Shown piece by piece: positions 1 through 11,120 of a DNA stretch of 64,000 bases. Each line of letters starts with the position of its first letter. Position 1 is the stretch's first letter. Origin of the DNA: Owenia fusiformis (lineage: Eukaryota; Annelida; Polychaeta; Sabellida; Oweniidae); the NCBI GenBank assembly GCA_903813345.2, contig CAIIXF020000004.1, positions 28,401,986 to 28,465,985 on the forward strand. The letters run 5' to 3'. Under the pieces are notes generated by a model that saw nothing but the letters and a program-made list of their open reading frames with translations, was not told the origin of the DNA and searched no databases. A program made the position numbers and the translations under genes.

Positions 1-449
1 TTCATGCTTTGGTACCCCAGAAGTATATTTTTCCAAGTAATATCCACCTTTAGTGTGTCACTTAGAATATTCCATAGATTTTTAATTAACACACAATCAT
101 ATAATAAATGTCTAATGTCTTGTACAACATTACACTCACTACATTCTTTTGGTACATTCATATTCCACTTATTTACCAGTTTTCCGCAGGCTAAGAAATT
201 ATGTAATAGTTTAAAGTTAAATTCTGATAACTTTTGGCATTCAATATCTTTTATCTTGTTTTTGTATATATTTCTAAAAGTGATTCTATTGTTCTGAATA
301 TTGAAGGATTTTTTCCAATCTGCTTCCATCTTTGGTCTAATAAATTTATCTTTCAATAGGATTTTATAAAAGAACTTTGAACTTAATTTCTCAAGGTTTT
401 CATATTTGTCATTTCTAAATAGGAAAGAGTTTGAATGCCTTTTGTTAGC
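1..449 (-). pseudogene. L1-type LINE ORF2 C-terminal fragment
   Basis: Read on the minus strand, this stretch is open and encodes the end of an L1-like ORF2 protein. It contains a Cys/His cluster (C-x2-C, then H and C in an HLLYDC context) typical of the zinc-binding tail of LINE proteins that helps bind element RNA. The fragment continues off the left edge of the window. At 446-449 it stops abruptly because another LINE is inserted; the same reading frame resumes at 2552. The plus-strand ORF seen over 4-297 is only a shadow of this. Family assignment to L1/Tx1-like is by recognition of the overall pattern together with the upstream pieces at 2552-3090 and 3629-3890; no alignment was run. Confidence 0.75.
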
Positions 450-2551
450 TTGATCTAATTGAAATGAATGAAACGATTATAGCTAATCAAATCAAATCCC
501 TAATTTATGGGAAAGCAGCCGGGACAGACAGAATACCTAATGAATTCCTTAAATATGGAGGGCAGGCAATAGCTTATTCACTTAATAAAATGTTCAATAT
601 TTTCAATGCACTTGAAAAATTTCCACAAGAATGGAAAGAGGGAATCGTTAAACCTCTTCATAAAAATTCAGACCGGAAAGATTTTGATAACTATAGAGGA
701 ATTACTCTTAGTTCAAATGTTTTCAAAATTTTTTGTGCAATTTTGAATCGTAGCATGACCACTTTCTGTGAAAAAGAAAACATATATGGTGACTTTCAAG
801 GGGCTTTCCGTAATGGAAAAAGGCTAGAGAACAACATATTTGCCCTCAAACACCTATGTGGATTAAGGAAAAGCCGTGGGCTCAAAACATTTACGGCTTT
901 TCTTGATATCTCAAAGGCGTATAATGTAATGAATAGGGATTTAATGTTTGTACAACTATGGCAGAAGGGTATTCGTGGAAAGGCCTGGAACTTAGGGAAG
1001 CCTACAGCGGATTAAAAAATAAAGTTGTTTTTGATAATATTGAATCTGATTGGTATGATGATGAATCGTTTGGAGTTAAGCAGGGTTGTGTATTATCATC
1101 CACGCTGTTCTCTATTGTTATGACAGATTTGCAAGATGAGCTTATGAAATCGCAACTCGGTCTTTCATTCGAGAACCTGAAAATTCCACTTCTCATGTTT
1201 GCTGATGACATAGTCCTGATGGCTCAGTCTGAAGAACAACTAAAAAGTCTGTTAACAATAACTAATGATTTTGCTACCAAATGGGGATTCAGGTTCAGTG
1301 AGAAAAAGTCTAAAATTCTCATTGTAGGCCAAAAAACTGATTTTGAGAAGAAGTGACCATTTGGTGACTTAAGAATTTAAGAGGTAAAAACTTACAAATA
1401 CTAAGGTGTCCTATTTGCAAATCATTAAAAGATCATACCCATCTTATGAATTTGATAGTCCCAAAGGGAAAGAAGTTAAAAGGCTATGTGACATCAATTC
1501 TGAATAAGCACTTGAATGTTAATAGAATCACTTTCGGTGATAGACTTTATAAAACGGTAGTAGTCCCATCACTCTTACACGGGTCTGGAATACTTTTACT
1601 AGACAAAAAGTCGCACATTAATAAAATGTCATCCATACAATATAATGTGGGATGCGCCATAATGGATGTCCATTGCAAACCAGCCAAAGTTGCCCTGTTT
1701 GGTGACCTAGGCTGGAAGCCCATAGAAACATTGTTGGAAAAGAGCATGATAAATTACTATATTTACCTGAAGTCCCTTAACAAAGACAACTTACATGCAC
1801 GGTTACTTAACGACATGGAAATAAGAGCCCAGAAGGGTAAGCAAATGGGTTAGGATTTCATTGGAAGTGTCTATAGAATCCTTAACAAATATGATCTAGA
1901 TTTTAATACTGATTTTAGTGATCTAAAACAGATGTTTGAATGTAATATGTCTGATAAGCTGAAGAGCAATTTTAGTGACAGTGTTAATAATATGACTAGT
2001 CTTAAAACCTATGTACATTTAAAGAACAGATATGGCAAGGAAGAATACCTTCGAACATTCTTGAATGACTTCCTAGGATGCAAATATAAATTCCTTGCAA
2101 GGAGTGGTAGATTCAAATTAAGATGTGAAACCTGTAAATGGAGAAATCTGAGTAATGATCCACTGGACGATAAATGCACATATTGTAACTTGAATAGCGT
2201 AGAAGATATGACACACAGACTCTTAATATGTCCCCATTTTAACGATTACCGTATATTATTTTATAACTCAATCACTAATATCGATCCAAATATATGTACT
2301 CTGTTTTTTGCTTTACCAATTGAACAGAAAATTGTTTGGATTTTGGGAGATGGAGCAATGATTGGAGGACATGACTTTTATTGTAAATTTGATAAAGTGT
2401 CAAAGAATTTTTTAAAACAGATTTATAGTCATAACTTTTAAAGTAAAGATGTAACCATATTAATGGATATTTTACCTGGATGCACCTAATTTTAGTGTGC
2501 CACTGTTGTAAAAGTGTAATTCCAAATAAATTAATAAAATTAATAATAAAA
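450..2551 (+). mobile_element. 5'-truncated non-LTR retrotransposon nested in the L1 fragment
   Basis: A LINE copy inserted into the L1-like element. The flanks share the 4-bp TSD TAGC (446-449 and 2552-2555), and removing the insert plus one TAGC rejoins the L1 reading frame exactly. The insert starts inside the RT fingers, so it is strongly 5'-truncated, and ends in an AT-rich tail containing TAATAATAAAA. It belongs to the same family as the minus-strand copy at 24340-25692: both carry a GDLGW motif followed by a YLKS-type motif and a Cys-rich tail. The clade is uncertain (I/Jockey-like superfamily). Confidence 0.85.
464..2441 (+). pseudogene. broken reverse transcriptase of the nested LINE
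   Basis: The coding remnant runs through four open segments in changing frames: 464-1015, 958-1356, 1446-1853 and 1932-2441. Segment 1 carries the RT start (KAAGTDRIP context) and the FLDISKAY region. Segment 2 carries the QGCVLSSTLFS motif and the catalytic FADD at about 1198-1209. Segments 3 and 4 hold the thumb-like region and a zinc-binding tail (C-x2-C, C-x2-C, then H and C). Segment 1 shifts frame near 960-1015 and there is a stop at 1354, so it cannot encode one protein. No endonuclease or ORF1 is present. A dead copy of an ordinary LINE. Confidence 0.85.
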
Positions 2552-3090
2552 TAGCATATTTCATACTTTGTTTACTCTCATATTTAATATTGTGCAAAAC
2601 AAGTCTAATTTTTAAATATTCGGTCATCCAATTTTGCTTATTCTTTAGTCTTAACAAAACAGTTTTCTCATCAATGAGATTATTTCTCTCGTCAAAAAAG
2701 TCCTTGACATAAATAAAACCTGCATTTATCCAATTTTTCATGTACAAAGTTTCTTTCCTACATTAAAACCGTTTGTTTAGCCATAAAACTTCTGTTCCAG
2801 GATGTTTATTTTTCTCTATTTCCTTACATCTATTGTATGCACAAAAGACATATTGGAGAACTTATAGTGATCTAAAATCTTAACATTTTCATCAAAATTT
2901 GTTTTGTAAAAATCGTTTATTGTAAAACCAAGCTTATTTATGATAAATTCTGGAATTATTTTAACCGATGTGTTTGTTGTTTTTATACGAGGTGCCCATG
3001 CAGCTTTTAAAGCATCAATTTTACATTGAATGTCTACCAGATTAATCCCCCCATCAAGTATATTTCCAATTAAAGTGTTTCGTTTTACCC
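2552..3090 (-). pseudogene. L1-type LINE ORF2, middle fragment
   Basis: Minus-strand open segments 2816-3118 and 2472-2747 cover the L1 region after the RT thumb (WVKRNTLIG, GGINLVDIQ and ALKAAWAPRI contexts). Between 2747 and 2816 the frame is interrupted. The left side ends at the LINE insertion (TAGC, 2552-2555). The right side ends at the TSD GTTTTACCC (3082-3090) of the element at 3091-3628. Across that element the L1 frame continues into 3629-3890, so these are parts of one older copy. Confidence 0.75.
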
Positions 3091-3628
3091 ATGGGCTTTC
3101 AATTAGAAGGGTATGCAACTCTGTGTAATAAACATGAGACCTTCAAAATGAGCAATGCCATGCTTCGCTTTTATGGTAATATTTCAAAAAGTATTAGATA
3201 TTTGTATATGTCTTAGTATTATTTTGAATATTTAATCAATTTCCAATATGATTTAATCATAAAATATATTGAATCTCATGTAAAAGTAAACAAAAAAGAC
3301 CAATAAGAATAAGAGGTATCAAGATGTTCTCTTTGAGTATTGCATTGTGGGTAATTATTCAAGAACACATTCCAATAAAAACATAATTTGTGGGAGAATG
3401 TTCACTTTCTGAGTTGTCATAATTATGATAAATTCCATTTTTTATTAAATTATCAACATGTATGTAGATGATCATGTTTTTATTTTTGAGTTATTTCTTT
3501 AAATCATCCATAAAAAGAACAAAATAAGATTTTCTTGGAATGTGTACATTCTCCTATTTTGAAAACCCAAAGGCAATGCTTATGTATGAAATATGGGAAG
3601 TTGCCTACCCTTCTAGTTGAAAGCCCAT
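3091..3628. mobile_element. 538-bp TIR element (MITE) with 9-bp TSD
   Basis: Terminal inverted repeats of about 30 bp (ATGGGCTTTCAAYTAGAAGG at each end, read inward) flank an AT-rich interior with no coding capacity. The 9-bp direct repeat GTTTTACCC lies at 3082-3090 and 3629-3637. Taking out the element plus one repeat rejoins the L1 reading frame. Because the end bases are partly palindromic, the TSD could also be read as 7 or 8 bp, so the superfamily (Mutator-like if 9 bp, hAT-like if 8 bp) is open. Confidence 0.85.
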
Positions 3629-3895
3629 GTTTTACCCAATCCTTTTTCCATAGAAAACCGAAAATAATTTTATTGATTCTTTTAACAATATCATCGGGCA
3701 CATCTAGAATACTTAAATTGTACCCTAATTTTGAAATTCCAAGAGTGTGAATAACATGTGCTTTGCCAAAGAGGGTCAGTTTTCTTTTTTTCCATGACTC
3801 AAAAAGTTTTTCAAAATTGTTAATCTTGTTGTCCCAGTTTTTTTTCTTTGCACAAAGTTTTGTCATTACCAATATAATAATAATAATAAATAAAA
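3629..3895 (-). pseudogene. L1-type LINE ORF2, RT/thumb fragment
   Basis: The minus-strand frame encodes the L1 hallmark after the catalytic site: a NWDNKI context, then WKKRKLTLFGK, LGISKLGYNLS and a FLWKK-type motif. A frameshift sits near 3850, where the GNDKTLC context lies in another frame. The 5' end fades into an AAT microsatellite at 3874-3890, so this copy is itself 5'-truncated. Only the first part of the ORF at 3504-3992 belongs to L1; the rest runs into the TIR element. Confidence 0.75.
3874..3890. repeat. AAT microsatellite
   Basis: A short run of ATA/AAT triplets within the 5' part of the L1 relic. It may have expanded inside coding sequence, since the reverse strand reads as Ile-Tyr repeats just before the L1 motif. 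Confidence 0.7.
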
Positions 3896-4070
3896 GCACT
3901 GTCCTCCTTTGGTTTATGTGAAAAGTAGCTAATACCCTCATGTATTTGGTCAGTTTGTGTGTCACACGACTTATCCACACCATATGCTTCATTCAACATA
4001 TTTTATGCTATTAAGCTGCATATAAAAACACTACTTTGCAATAAAAACGTACTACTGGATGAACTAAGGT

Positions 4071-4455
4071 TAGGGTAATTAAATTAGTTGTTTCTCATTC
4101 TTGCCCACGTGTGGCTCAATCCCCCCTCCACCTTTTTTCTGCCATTTCTGAGAAAAAAACACCGTACCTCGCGCGCATCCATGGCGTGTGAAACACTTTT
4201 TTTTACTTTTTATGGATCAGGATAATTGACAATATCGTGGTACTTATATATGATCAAATATACCAGTAAAGTAGGCTAAATTCAACATAAACCCAGTTTA
4301 TTTCCTTCAAAATTAGTTATTTGTTTTTACAGTTATTTTAAAGAAAAAGTCCCTCATCAGCATTTTAGATAGACAAAAAAGGTAACATAAAAACCGTCAT
4401 TCCCGTATCAATTTTGAAAAATAGAAGAAAGAGAAACAACTAATTTAATTACCCT
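4071..4455. mobile_element. MITE with about 25-bp TIRs
   Basis: TAGGGTAATTAAATTAGTTG at 4071 is repeated inverted at about 4436-4455 and the match runs on to GTTTCTC. The interior is non-coding and includes a CpG-rich patch (CCTCGCGCGCATCC). The flanking bases do not show an exact TSD, so the superfamily is undetermined. Confidence 0.7.
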
Positions 4456-4640
4456 GGCCTAACATAAAATACAAAGCCACTATCCAGCTCATACAGTATA
4501 CTTACCCCTTGCAAATTGTAATTTATTGAATTCACAGTAAACCCATCAATTTAAAAAAACAAAGAATGTTGTTCTCATGGATCTATTATTCATGTTAAAC
4601 TAACTATGAAAATATAAATATGAAATAATATGTTATATAT

Positions 4641-5180
4641 GTTAGAAGCTCAAACTTTAACATGAGACATGATAGTTAGTTTGCTTGAAACTGTTCGAGT
4701 TTTATATAAATTGGTCTATTGGTAGTGACACAGAGTCAATTCATATTTTGAATTACAAAGTTAGGTGGAGCAGCGTTATATATAAAATATCTTCTGAGTT
4801 GTGTTTCTGGAAATTTACTGACATCGTTTCAAACCTCTTATACAAAGGCCTTGAACATGTGTTTTTGGATCGAGAGGACAAATATAGGAAGTACATTGCC
4901 ACTGGGGTTGAATATTTTGAATGAAAATGAATATAAGCAGAAAAACTAATTAAACATGATTAGACTACAGTCTGTTGACAGATGACACTATATAAAGTGT
5001 AAGAAATTTCCAAAACTGCAGCTTAGCACAATTTTTTATAAAAAACGCCGCTCCACCTAATTCAATCATTGAAACTATGTATTGACTCTGTGTCACTACT
5101 AATGAACCAATTCAAATGAAACTCAGACAGTTTCAAGCAAACTTACTACCCTGTCTTATGTGAAAGTTTGAGCATCCAAC
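4641..5180. mobile_element. foldback element with long inverted arms
   Basis: The arms 4641-4780 and about 5045-5180 are imperfect inverted copies of each other, sharing GTGACACAGAGTCAAT, TTTGCTTGAAACTGT and GGTGGAGC cores in opposite orientation. Arm length is roughly 130 bp with some 15-20% mismatch by eye. The ORF at 4685-4924 lies across an arm and is not a gene. No clear TSD was found. Confidence 0.75.
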
Positions 5181-6454
5181 TACTCTTATTATAAAATCTA
5201 GAGCCAACGGTAAGAAACTTTTTGATCGGCCCTTGTATCTCTCATTATTTTCAAATCCATTCTTGTCCCTTTTCGAATAAGCCCTTTGGAGGCCTCACTA
5301 ATATTGAGCAGTGCTAAGTTCTTGCATTTATTGGTATAATCCCCACTTATATACTATTTTTATGTGGCCTACTTAAATGTATGTGTGCACTGTTTATCAC
5401 AATTTCAATGAAATGGCAAAATCTTTCTCGCCTATTTCCGCAGGTTTATCATATAAATACCTCTGGTTTTTAGCACATTGTGTTCCTCTTCTATTCATAA
5501 AAATCCTAGAGAACTTTCAAGGTATAGTTCTTCCTAAATTTTGATTTATTTACAATATTTACTCTGCTGTATTTTTCCATGTATTTTTTTACATTTTAAG
5601 TAATGAGTCATACTTCCTCTTCAATTCCATGTCAATGTATACTTGTTTTGTAGGGGGGCTAAAAGAGGGGTTTACCGCCACCTGTCCTTTGATCACAATT
5701 TGATGATACAATTTGATGATACAATTTATGGGAAAACACCTTTTTTCCTGACTATCAAATTAGAGTTCCAATCCAACATCACTCTTTTTCATTGGTCCCT
5801 TACCTTTCAACTTTTCCTCGATATCCCTCCTGGTATGATTTTTACATGCGTGGTGTAATACACTTGGTTCTTTGTTTGTATTAGTTTAACAAGCCGGAAT
5901 GCTCGTAACATGAGGTGAAAAGATAAAAATCTTTAGTAATCTCAAAAGTAAAGTCTGACTGAACTGAACAAAAAAAATTCTACTTTATTCATCTTCTCTC
6001 AACAAAAATAAAACATCTGAAGGATTTTTTATAACAATTGAAACCTAATCTAACCAAACATTTCTGTATCGTGAGGTAGCGAGTCAGGTACACCCCAATG
6101 CCCAACAGATTCCTTGCTACATCTGGTCTCATCATTCATTCATCATTCACATTTGATGCGAATAGACAAGTGATCAATTTGTTGCTGAAGTAACACATTT
6201 GCTTACACATTACCTGTTCCTATAACCTGACCAAATAATGCAGTTATTGGGTAGCATCTGGGCTTCCTCCCCCAGTCTGGCAATGTATTTCTTACACGAC
6301 TGCTTCATATTATCTCCTAATACAATCAAAGTATGATATGAAATAACATTTGAGTGAAGAAATTATGAAAAAATCTGAAAAAATGACATATCTTACCAAT
6401 TGAATTTTGGAATATTTGACTCTAATAGGAAGAACTCTCTTTACTTTTTCCCCT
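5181..6454. other. intergenic, nothing recognised
   Basis: AT-rich sequence with only short ORFs (the longest, 5643-5858, resembles nothing known to me). There is a small direct repeat of TTTGATGATACAA near 5699. No RNA gene, TIR pair or satellite was recognised. Confidence 0.5.
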
Positions 6455-7395
6455 ATGCTTTATGTGTTAAATAGTATAACTTTAAGATTTATTTCCTCTA
6501 ATCCCAGTCCATCGATTTTCAAAGAATTTCAGAAAAATATAGCAGAACACTAATACCTGCCTTTATTTTCAATAAAAATATCCAAAAAAACTCAAATGTT
6601 CCACTCTTTTATTTATAAAGATGGAGTGGCAATGCGTCATCATAATTAGTTTATTTTGACCAATTCACCCATACCTTGCACATCCATCCACAGAAAATAA
6701 TCACAGATATTTTACATTTTTCTGCTATGGTCATATGCTTAAAAACTAACTCACTGAAAATGCTTTTTTTTATTTTACCAAAGATTTTACCAATCAGTCC
6801 CCCGTTAATGTGATATCTGAGGGTTCAGCCTAGGACCCCCGCCGTACAGTGAACCCCCCCCCCATACAGTGAACCCCCCCCCGTACAGTGACCCCCCCCC
6901 CCCCCATACAGTGAACCCCCCCCCCACCGGCATTGCTCCCCCCCCCTTTGGAAAGCCCTCTTTGTCAAACATGGAAATAAATACATATGTAAAATAAATA
7001 ATATTGATGTAATAAATTTTATGCATACTTACCTAAATTAGCAGAGATCGATGGAAATGATGTGGATTTTCTACAGTATACCGAAAGTTGATGTATCATC
7101 ACTTTGTTAAATATGGTGGATATTAGCTTACGGAGCAAATAAGGCGGGAACGGTGGTGAAGCCTTTTTCTGTGTACTCTAGTACGCTAGTATGTAGTATC
7201 AAAATCGTGCTGCTAGATCTTGTAAAAATATCCATGTATAATAATCTAATCATTCAATTTTATCATTGGAAACGAGAAAATGATGTCAGTTTCTATTCAC
7301 CCCGAATCACTTTGTCATTACTACTTCTGGATCTGTCACATGAACTTTTTTACAAATATTCCAGATTTTGGAACTCGATCAAGCTGAAGCTTATA
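6455..7395. repeat. tandem duplication, copy 1 (941 bp)
   Basis: This block starts with ATGCTTTATGTG and is repeated immediately afterwards at 7396-8266. It contains a C-rich minisatellite, and a perfect splice-donor-like site on the minus strand (TTTAG|GTAAGTATG, exon side at 7033) preceded by about 130 bp of higher-GC sequence. It could hold a non-coding first exon; no protein frame supports a gene. Confidence 0.85.
6836..6935. repeat. C-rich minisatellite
   Basis: Four to five units of GTACAGTGAA or ATACAGTGAA separated by C7-C12 tracts. The same unit appears once in copy 2 (about 7780), and its complement occurs at about 8835 and 41913, so it marks a repeated motif. The glycine-rich minus ORF over it is an artefact of poly-C. 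Confidence 0.85.
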
Positions 7396-8266
7396 ATGCT
7401 TTATGTGTTAAATAGTATAACTTTAAGAATTTTTTTCTCTAATCCCAGTCCATCGATTTTCAAAGAATTTCAGAAAAATATAGCAGAACACTTTACCTGC
7501 CTTTATTTTCAATAAAAATATCCAACAAAAATCAAATGTTCCACTCTTATTTATAAAGATGGAGTGGCAATGCGTCATTATAATTAGTTTATTTTGACCA
7601 ATTCACCCATACCTTGCACATCCATCCACAGAAAATAATCACAGATATTTTACATTTTTCTGCTATGGTCATATGCTTAAAAACTAACTCACTGAAAATG
7701 CTTTTTTAATTTTACCAAAAATTTTACCAATCAGTCCCCCGCTAATGTGATATCTGAGGGTTCAGCCTAGGACCCCCGCCGTACAGTGAACCCCCACCCC
7801 CCTCCCCGGCATTGCTCCCCCCCCTTTGGAAAGCCCTCTTTGTCAAACATGGAAATAAATACATATGTAAAATAAATAATATTGATGTAATAAATTTTAT
7901 GCATACTTACCTAAATTAGCAGAGAGATCGATGGAAATGATGTGGATTTTCTATAGTATACCGAAAGTCATCACTTTGTAAAATATGGCGGATATTACCT
8001 TATGGAGCGAATAAGGCGGGAACGGTGGTGAAGCCTTTTTCTGTGTACTCTAGTACACTAGTATGTAGTATCAAAATCGTGCTGCTAGATTTTGTAAAAA
8101 TATCCATGTATAATAATCTAATCATTCAATTTTATCATTGGAAACGAGAAAATGATGTCAGTTTCTATTCACCCCGAATCACTTTGTCATTACTACTTCC
8201 AGACCGTCACATGGACTTTTTTACAAATATTCCAGATTTTGGAACTCGATCAAGCTGAATCTTATA
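7396..8266. repeat. tandem duplication, copy 2 (871 bp)
   Basis: A near-identical second copy of 6455-7395. It is about 70 bp shorter, mainly because the C-rich minisatellite has a single unit. The minus-strand donor-like site is conserved (exon side at 7911). Point differences are few, so the duplication is fairly young. Confidence 0.85.
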
Positions 8267-8699
8267 ATAATAGGTTATATCTCTGTGTAGATATTTCGAC
8301 ATAGACATGGAAAATGATTAGTGTCCGTCGGGGGTAATCTAGTGTTACTCCAGTTCGAGCTCCAGTTCTCATCTGGAAATGTAGTTATACAGTCTGTAGA
8401 GCTATACTAGTCTACAGTATACTGTAGGCAGTGTAGGTTATAGGCCTGGGAACATGTATAAAAATCTAGGTAGTGCCGTATTGTAAGTAAAGCAGGCCCG
8501 TAGCCCGGGGGCCTCAGAGGGGATTGAGGGGGATCGTACGAGCCCACACTGACACTGATATCTCATAAAAATGTGGACAAACCTTTTCGCTTTCTTGCGA
8601 AAACCTGCACTTCCACATATACATGTAATAATGATAATAGCAATTTATTTAAATGAAACTGACATTACTGAGCATTGCACGGTGCATGTTGTTCGGAAT

Positions 8700-9480
8700 T
8701 TTGCTGCATTCAATTGAGCCACATCAGGGGCGGATCTAGGAATCATAAATCAAAATATTTTGGGCCCAATTTTTTTTCTGGGTCGCCCCCAGATCCGACA
8801 GTGGTCAGTGCACATTACTCGAGTCTAACCCCGGGGGGTTCACTGTATATAATCCTTGACGGGGATCCTTGGCGCATGTGGGGTTCCCTTGGCGCATGTG
8901 GGGTTCCCTTTTCAACGTTTGGCAATGGACCCATATTTTTTTAGGACTTGGTATGGGAATGCGCAGAGATTTCTGACTTATGTGGTATGGCAATGGTCGG
9001 ATTTTTGCTCTTCTGGTATGAGAATGGTCGTTGGCGAAACATAACATTTGTGATATGGCATTGGTCCAGTAGTTGCAACTGTTTTAAAACAGATTGCACG
9101 ACTGTTCATAACAGGCGATACTGTATAAGTGGTAATTTTGCCTAATCATTTAATTTCCCTATTTCCTAATTTTTTCCAGGTTCGGAAAATTAAATGTAGG
9201 AAATATTGTCTTTATAGTGTTATCCAATGGGAGGTTTCTTGTCATTAGGAAAATAAAATTAGGAAAATGATGAAATTTGGCCATTCGGAAAATTAACCAC
9301 TCGGATTAAATACCACTTATACAGTATCTTAGACATTTGGTATGGCATTGGTCCTACATTTTGACATTTGGTATGACATTGGTCCCATATTTTGACAATT
9401 GGTATGGCATTGGTCCTACATTTTGACATTTGGTATGGTATTGGTATATTTATGGATGGATTTTAAACAGTGAAACACCA
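8700..9480. repeat. degenerate interspersed repeat with GGTATGGCATTGG motifs
   Basis: The region opens with GGGGCGGATCTAGGAATC and CCCCGGGGGGTTCACTG and continues with irregularly spaced GGTATGG(C/G)AATGGTC-type motifs. The same series, in the opposite orientation, fills 41900-43080. Overlapping ORFs here (8675-9145) follow the repeat and are not genes. Confidence 0.6.
9341..9445. repeat. minisatellite, about 31-bp unit, 3.5 copies
   Basis: Tandem units of the form ACATTTGGTATGGCATTGG followed by TCCTACATTTTG, with single-base differences between units. Confidence 0.85.
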
Positions 9481-10416
9481 TTATTTGTCTCTGTGTATGG
9501 TTTGTGAGTATGGGTATATATCCTCGGATTAACACTCACAATCGCCTCTCTGAGTTAAAAGTCTCCATTTATCTGACATCTGTATCCCCGCTATATTATA
9601 TCTCCTGAATATAGTTGTTTCATGTTATTTATTTAGACTTTTTGTAGTGCTCTTTAAGGCTTTTGATTTTGGTTGGAATCTTCCTTGTGGGTGTCAAGGT
9701 AAACCTTGACAACCAAACACAACCTTTAGGAATGGCCTCGGTCATTGGCTCTGTTTTGCCACCTCTTCTGACTGTACACGCCACCCATGCTCTTGTCAAT
9801 GCACTAAAGATACAATTGTTTTCAATTCTTATATTTCAAATGTTGCTGTCTATTTTCAATGCTAAATGAAAAAAAGAAAATATAGTTTTCTGACAATGTT
9901 GGAAATGAGACAATGAATGTGCATGAGCAAATCATTTGGATATATAAGCACAAGTGTCAAAGAGAAAGGGCCAAAAGTTGTAATATAAGTTCATACCAGT
10001 CAAGAAAAACAAACCCCATAGAGCCCAAAATCATGATCTAACGTGGAAAGAAACAATGTCTAATACCCCCTTCCCCTTTCCAATCGAGAACCAATATCAC
10101 AATTCAGGACCATAAGACCAAGGGACATTTCATTCATAACCTCAAAAATAGTTGTATATACAAGTACTCATTCAAGATAGAGCATTCAGTCTCAAATGAT
10201 GTGGGATAGATAAAATCCAGTCTCCAAGTCCATAGGCATTTCAAAGGGTCAACATCCATTCACAAAAGCCGTTGCCATAATCCATAAAACACAATGGTCA
10301 TCAGGAGAAAACTATGGTTGGTTTCGTTCCCTATTTCTCAACCATTAATACCATAGCCGGAATCCACCTCAAAAGGTGCCAAGTGAAAATATTGTGAGTT
10401 CAGCGCCAATGTCTTA
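9481..10416. other. intergenic, nothing recognised
   Basis: No supported gene. The short ORF at 9663-9869 has no recognisable domain. The last part adjoins the end of the RT relic that begins at 10417. Confidence 0.45.
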
Positions 10417-11120
10417 AACAATTCCTACATCCTTCAGCATCTCAAGTGGTAAAACTTGAAACTTCGAAATTAATGATTTGTATTTTTCAGCAAAGCCTAG
10501 AAAGTATTTCTTAAGCTTTATACGAGTATAACCTTGACCTAACAGTTTGATCACTAAAGTATTGTTTTGGCTTAAAATCTAAATATTTAGAGCATGCCCT
10601 GCCATATCTAATAAGCTGGGATACATAGACCTCATATGCTGGGTTTAATGGAATATTAATGTCTAAATGTGGAAAATTCACAATATCAAAGCTGAAATTA
10701 TCTCGTTTATCATACAACTTACAATATATACTGTTGTCTTGTTCAATGTTAATGAGAAGGTCAAGGTAAGGCGCATTTATGTTCGATTCATTGGTCTTTT
10801 TTAACTCTAACTCGGAAGGGTATATCTCATTTACAAAGTCTTCAAATCCAGGGTTTTCCAAACTCAACAGGTCACCTATATACCTATCTGTTTTATAAAG
10901 AGTTTAGCTATGTGGAATTTTGTCTTATCTTTCATCATCTTTTGCAAAAACTTATATTCATACGAGAGTAGAAAAAGGTCTGCCAAAAGAGGAGCACAAT
11001 CTGTCCCCATTGGTATTCCTATATTTTGATGTAAAACAGTATTTCCAAACTTCCAAATAAATGTTATCAATCAAAATGCCTAAAACCTCACAAAGTTGTA
11101 TTGCAGGAAAGGAAATATAC
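10417..11120 (-). pseudogene. Penelope-like reverse transcriptase relic, C-terminal half
   Basis: Minus-strand frames encode an RT core with GIPMGTDCAPLLADL, a metal-binding motif in the YxDD position, and YLDLLI, LYDKRD and QLIRYGRAC contexts. The catalytic motif reads YIGD rather than YIDD, and frameshifts occur at about 10870 and 10555, so it is dead. After the second shift the frame continues to a stop near 10417. The protein family is one I associate with Penelope-like elements, but the clade is uncertain. The N-terminal continuation lies at 19128-19245, because an 8-kb LTR element is inserted at 11121. Confidence 0.75.

Noticed and set aside
6805-7026. Glycine-rich 73-aa minus-strand ORF
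   Set aside because: It is the translation of the poly-C minisatellite; copy 2 of the duplication does not preserve it.
8675-9145. Four overlapping ORFs of 62-89 aa
   Set aside because: They follow the GGTATGG repeat in several frames and show no domain.
9663-9869. 68-aa ORF in the 9.5-10.4 kb spacer
   Set aside because: No domain, no splice signals or repeats support it.
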